DNA of 64,000 nucleotides from Pseudomonas taiwanensis. Lineage in GTDB: Bacteria; Pseudomonadota; Gammaproteobacteria; Pseudomonadales; Pseudomonadaceae. Below the pieces are notes generated by a model. It was not told the DNA's origin, did not search any database, and saw nothing but the letters and a program-made list of their open reading frames with translations. Shown here piece by piece: positions 61,386-64,000 of this stretch. Positions within the stretch are counted from its first letter, which is position 1. The number at the start of each line of letters is the position of its first letter. The translations under genes and the position numbers were made by a program. Location of the stretch: contig NZ_QJRF01000040.1 of NCBI RefSeq assembly GCF_013393345.1, forward strand, positions 62,001 through 126,000. The letters run 5' to 3'.

Positions 61386-64000
61386 ATGAGCAAGCGACAA
61401 CCCCGTGGTAATAACGCCAAGCTGAAGGTCCAGCCAAGTCACCTCGATTTCCCCGTAGTAGGGCTGGGCGCTTCCGCAGGCGGGCTTGCCGCGCTTCTTC
61501 GCGTGTTCGAGAACATCCCCGATGACAATGGCATGGCGTTCGTGGTGGTCATGCACCTGTCGCCGGACCATGAGAGCAGCGCCGACCAGATACTGCAAAA
61601 AGCCACCAAGATGAAGGTCCAGCAGGTCACCCACGCGACCCCCATCGAGCAGAACTGCGTCTACCTGATTTCCCCAGCCATGCAGCTGACGATGAATGAC
61701 GGCTATCTGCGTGTCAGCGATCTGAACGCCACGCAACCCCGGCATATCGCCATCGACCTGTTCATGCGCACCCTGGCTGATGCCCACACGGAACGCGCCG
61801 TTGGCGTTGTCCTCAGTGGCAATGGCAGCGACGGTTCCGCCGGCCTTTCCCGGGTCAAGGAGCAGGGTGGGGTGACCATCGCCCAGGAGCCGAACGACGC
61901 GGAATACGAAAGCATGCCGCGCAGCGCGATCACCACCGGGCAGGTCGATTTCGTCCTGCCGGCAGCGGATATCCCGCAGAAGCTCATGGAGCTGTGGGAA
62001 ACCATGCGCACCATCAAGCTGCCGATGGAAGCGGATGTATCGGAGCCGGTCAGGAAGATCGAAGACCCTGACCAGGCCCGCGTCGCCGAGTCTGCGTTGC
62101 GCGACATCCTGACCATCCTGCGTACCCGCACGGGGCACGATTTCAAGCATTACAAGCGGGCGACCGTACTGCGGCGCATCGAGCGGCGCATGCAGGTCAA
62201 TCGCCTGAGCGATCTGCCGGCCTACCGCGGCTTCCTCCAGGCGACGCCCGAGGAAACTGGCTATCTGCTGACCGACATGCTCATTGGCGTGACCAATTTC
62301 TTCCGTGACCGCGAAGCCTTCGAAGCCCTCGAACGGGAGATCATTCCGCGCCTGTTCGAAATGCGCATGGACGACGAAGCGCTGATTCGCGTATGGAGCG
62401 CCGGCTGCTCCTCCGGCGAAGAGGCCTATTCGATGGCCATGCTGCTCTCCGAGTACGTCGAGTACAGCGAGAGCGAGCGTAAATTCCAGGTGTTCGCCAC
62501 CGACATCGACGAGCACTCCATTTCCATCGGCCGCAGCGGCACGTATCCGGAGGCGATCCTGCCGGATATCGCGCCCCAGCGTCTGCGGCAGTTCTTCACC
62601 AAGGAGCAGAATCGCTTCCGCGTGAAGAAGGAGATTCGTGAGCGCGTGCTGTTCGCCATGCACAACCTGCTGCGCGATCCGCCGTTCTCCAAGCTTCACC
62701 TGATTTCATGCCGCAACCTGCTGATCTACCTCGACCGGGAAGTGCAGACGGACATCCTGCAGATGTTCCATTTCGCGCTGGCGCCCGGTGGCTACCTGTT
62801 CCTCGGAAGTTCCGAATCGGCAGATGTGTGCATGGATCTGTTCACCCCGGTGGACAAGAAGAACCGCATCTACCGCGCGAAGGCCGCTTCGGTCATCGGC
62901 CGTACCGCCGCGCCTTTGCCCGTCAACAGCTATACGGACATGCCGCAGCCGAGCAGTGAAAGACCCATGGAGCGTCGACGTATTTCCTTTGCCGAAGTCC
63001 ACCAGCGCGTGCTGGAGCAGTACGCGCCGCCGAGCGTGGTGGTGAACCATGAATCGAACATCGTGCACATGTCCGACCAGTCGGGGCGCTACCTCCGCTA
63101 TGTCGGTGGCGAGCCGTCGCACAATCTGCTGTCGCTGATCCATCCGTCGCTGCGCCTGGAGTTGCGCACTGCACTGTTCCAGGCGTTCCAGACCAACAAG
63201 AGCGTCGAGGCGCGTCGCGTCAAGCATGAGCGGGACGGCACCAGCTCCTACATCAACATGGTCGTGCGACCGTTCCGCGACATGGACGCCGACTTCGCCC
63301 TGGTGATCTTCGACGAGGTCGAAGAAACCATGAGCAACGATGTCGATTCTTCCCAGGTGGACATCAAGGACAACGTGCTGTCGCAGCTGGAAAGCGAGCT
63401 GCAACGCAACAAGGAACAGCTGCAGGCGACCATCGAGCAGTCGGAAACCTCCACCGAAGAGCTGAAGGCCTCCAACGAAGAACTGCAGGCGATAAACGAA
63501 GAACTGCGTTCTACCACCGAGGAGCTGGAGACCAGCAAGGAAGAGCTGCAATCGATCAACGAAGAGCTGATCACCGTCAACCAGGAGCTGAAGACCAAGG
63601 TCGAGGAAACCGGGAAGATCAACGACGACCTGCAGAACCTCATCGCCTCCACGGATATCGCTACGGTGTTCGTCGGCCACGACATGCGGATCAAGTCCTA
63701 TACGCCACGCGCCACGGCCATTTTCAGCATCATTTCCTCCGACATCGGGCGTTCGCTGCTGGACATCACCCACCGCCTGGATTATCCGACCCTGTCCGCC
63801 GACGCCGCGGATGCGTTCGAGTCGCTGCGAACCATTGAGCGGGAAGTCGCCAGCAATGACGGGCGCTGGTACATCGTGCGCATGCTGCCGTATCGCACCA
63901 CCGAAAATGTGATCGATGGCGCAGTGCTTACTTTCATTGATATCACCCAGCGGCGTATCGCCGAGGAGAAGGCCCGCGAAAGCGAAGAACGCCTGCGCCT
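61386..64000 (+). CDS. CheB-CheR-PAS fusion protein (C-terminus outside the window)
   Basis: At least 871 residues; the frame stays open to the right edge. Residues 20-210 are a CheB methylesterase domain with the full triad S30 (G-A-S-A-G-G), H57 (M-H-L-S-P-D-H) and D149 (G-N-G-S-D-G-S-A-G). Residues about 235-500 are CheR, with A-G-C-S-S-G-E-E-A-Y-S (from 339) for SAM and S-C-R-N-L-L-I-Y-L. A long heptad-rich coiled coil (about 655-745, repeated E-E-L) leads to a PAS domain. Such fusions often end in a histidine kinase or GGDEF module. The ATG at 61386 is preceded by a modest GAGGG. Confidence 0.9.
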   Translation, partial: MSKRQPRGNNAKLKVQPSHLDFPVVGLGASAGGLAALLRVFENIPDDNGMAFVVVMHLSPDHESSADQILQKATKMKVQQVTHATPIEQNCVYLISPAMQLTMNDGYLRVSDLNATQPRHIAIDLFMRTLADAHTERAVGVVLSGNGSDGSAGLSRVKEQGGVTIAQEPNDAEYESMPRSAITTGQVDFVLPAADIPQKLMELWETMRTIKLPMEADVSEPVRKIEDPDQARVAESALRDILTILRTRTGHDFKHYKRATVLRRIERRMQVNRLSDLPAYRGFLQATPEETGYLLTDMLIGVTNFFRDREAFEALEREIIPRLFEMRMDDEALIRVWSAGCSSGEEAYSMAMLLSEYVEYSESERKFQVFATDIDEHSISIGRSGTYPEAILPDIAPQRLRQFFTKEQNRFRVKKEIRERVLFAMHNLLRDPPFSKLHLISCRNLLIYLDREVQTDILQMFHFALAPGGYLFLGSSESADVCMDLFTPVDKKNRIYRAKAASVIGRTAAPLPVNSYTDMPQPSSERPMERRRISFAEVHQRVLEQYAPPSVVVNHESNIVHMSDQSGRYLRYVGGEPSHNLLSLIHPSLRLELRTALFQAFQTNKSVEARRVKHERDGTSSYINMVVRPFRDMDADFALVIFDEVEETMSNDVDSSQVDIKDNVLSQLESELQRNKEQLQATIEQSETSTEELKASNEELQAINEELRSTTEELETSKEELQSINEELITVNQELKTKVEETGKINDDLQNLIASTDIATVFVGHDMRIKSYTPRATAIFSIISSDIGRSLLDITHRLDYPTLSADAADAFESLRTIEREVASNDGRWYIVRMLPYRTTENVIDGAVLTFIDITQRRIAEEKARESEERLR

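Noticed and set aside
61221-62699. 492-codon minus-strand frame
   Set aside because: Shadow of the CheB-CheR gene, whose plus-strand frame is open from 61386 to the window end and carries intact active-site motifs.

Overview
This window is high-GC chromosomal DNA from a Pseudomonas, most likely close to the P. aeruginosa group. The evidence is gene content I recognise: a metallothionein of the PmtA type, HPII catalase KatE, Ku with the first codons of LigD, the GlgE/TreS-maltokinase/GlgB set, and the GlgA-TreZ-MalQ-TreY-GlgX set. The intergenic palindromes around GAGCAAGCTCGCTCC are also typical of Pseudomonas. The region resembles the RpoS/AlgU-linked stress cluster of P. aeruginosa (about PA2134-PA2190), but the gene order is rearranged. 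I saw no rRNA, tRNA, insertion sequence, phage gene or CRISPR array.

Layout. 1-10 kb: the ligD start, a cation/proton antiporter, a cytoplasmic DUF4142-like protein, a YbdK-type ligase divergent from a haem-oxygenase-like diiron oxidase plus methyltransferase pair, an FNT channel, a DUF2383 protein, small disordered or basic proteins, a metallothionein, a four-copy tandem repeat and MgtC. 10-18 kb: glgE-treS/mak-glgB and a CBS protein. 18-27 kb: a second DUF2383 protein, a hydrolase/DUF3182/secreted-protein operon, DUF2513-glgP, and ku. 26.7-43 kb, all minus strand: glgA-treZ-malQ-treY-DUF2934-glgX, then adh-DUF72-ybhP-clsB-ybhN. 43-54 kb: pncC/cinA, Cys-rich copper-type proteins, galU, a third DUF2383 protein, katE, a flavodoxin-like reductase, small proteins, DUF2238, a secreted DUF4142 protein, an SDR and a KGG protein. 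54-64 kb: a hybrid histidine kinase, a large REP array, a second zinc alcohol dehydrogenase, hemerythrin, small proteins, a GGDEF-EAL remnant, and a CheB-CheR-PAS protein cut by the window end.

How the genes work together. The carbohydrate genes form a loop between trehalose and alpha-glucan. TreS turns trehalose into maltose, the fused kinase makes maltose-1-phosphate, GlgE polymerises it and GlgB branches it. GlgP, GlgX and MalQ trim and rearrange the glucan, and TreY/TreZ release trehalose again. GlgA gives a nucleotide-sugar entry point, and GalU nearby makes UDP-glucose. No glgC is seen in the window. Most other genes fit stress survival: peroxide and metal handling, DNA end joining, membrane lipid synthesis and ion homeostasis.

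The most useful pattern I found is a recurring promoter-like motif, GAAC-N2-N16/17-TC (often TCGGA or TCAGA). It lies upstream of at least 16 transcription units on both strands and is close to the AlgU/sigma-E consensus. If real, it makes most of this island one ECF-sigma stress regulon. Other notable items are a 30-codon remnant of a second CBS gene cut by a repeat, several hidden genes under 60 codons, paralogue pairs across the island, and a twin-palindrome operator candidate at 59437-59481.
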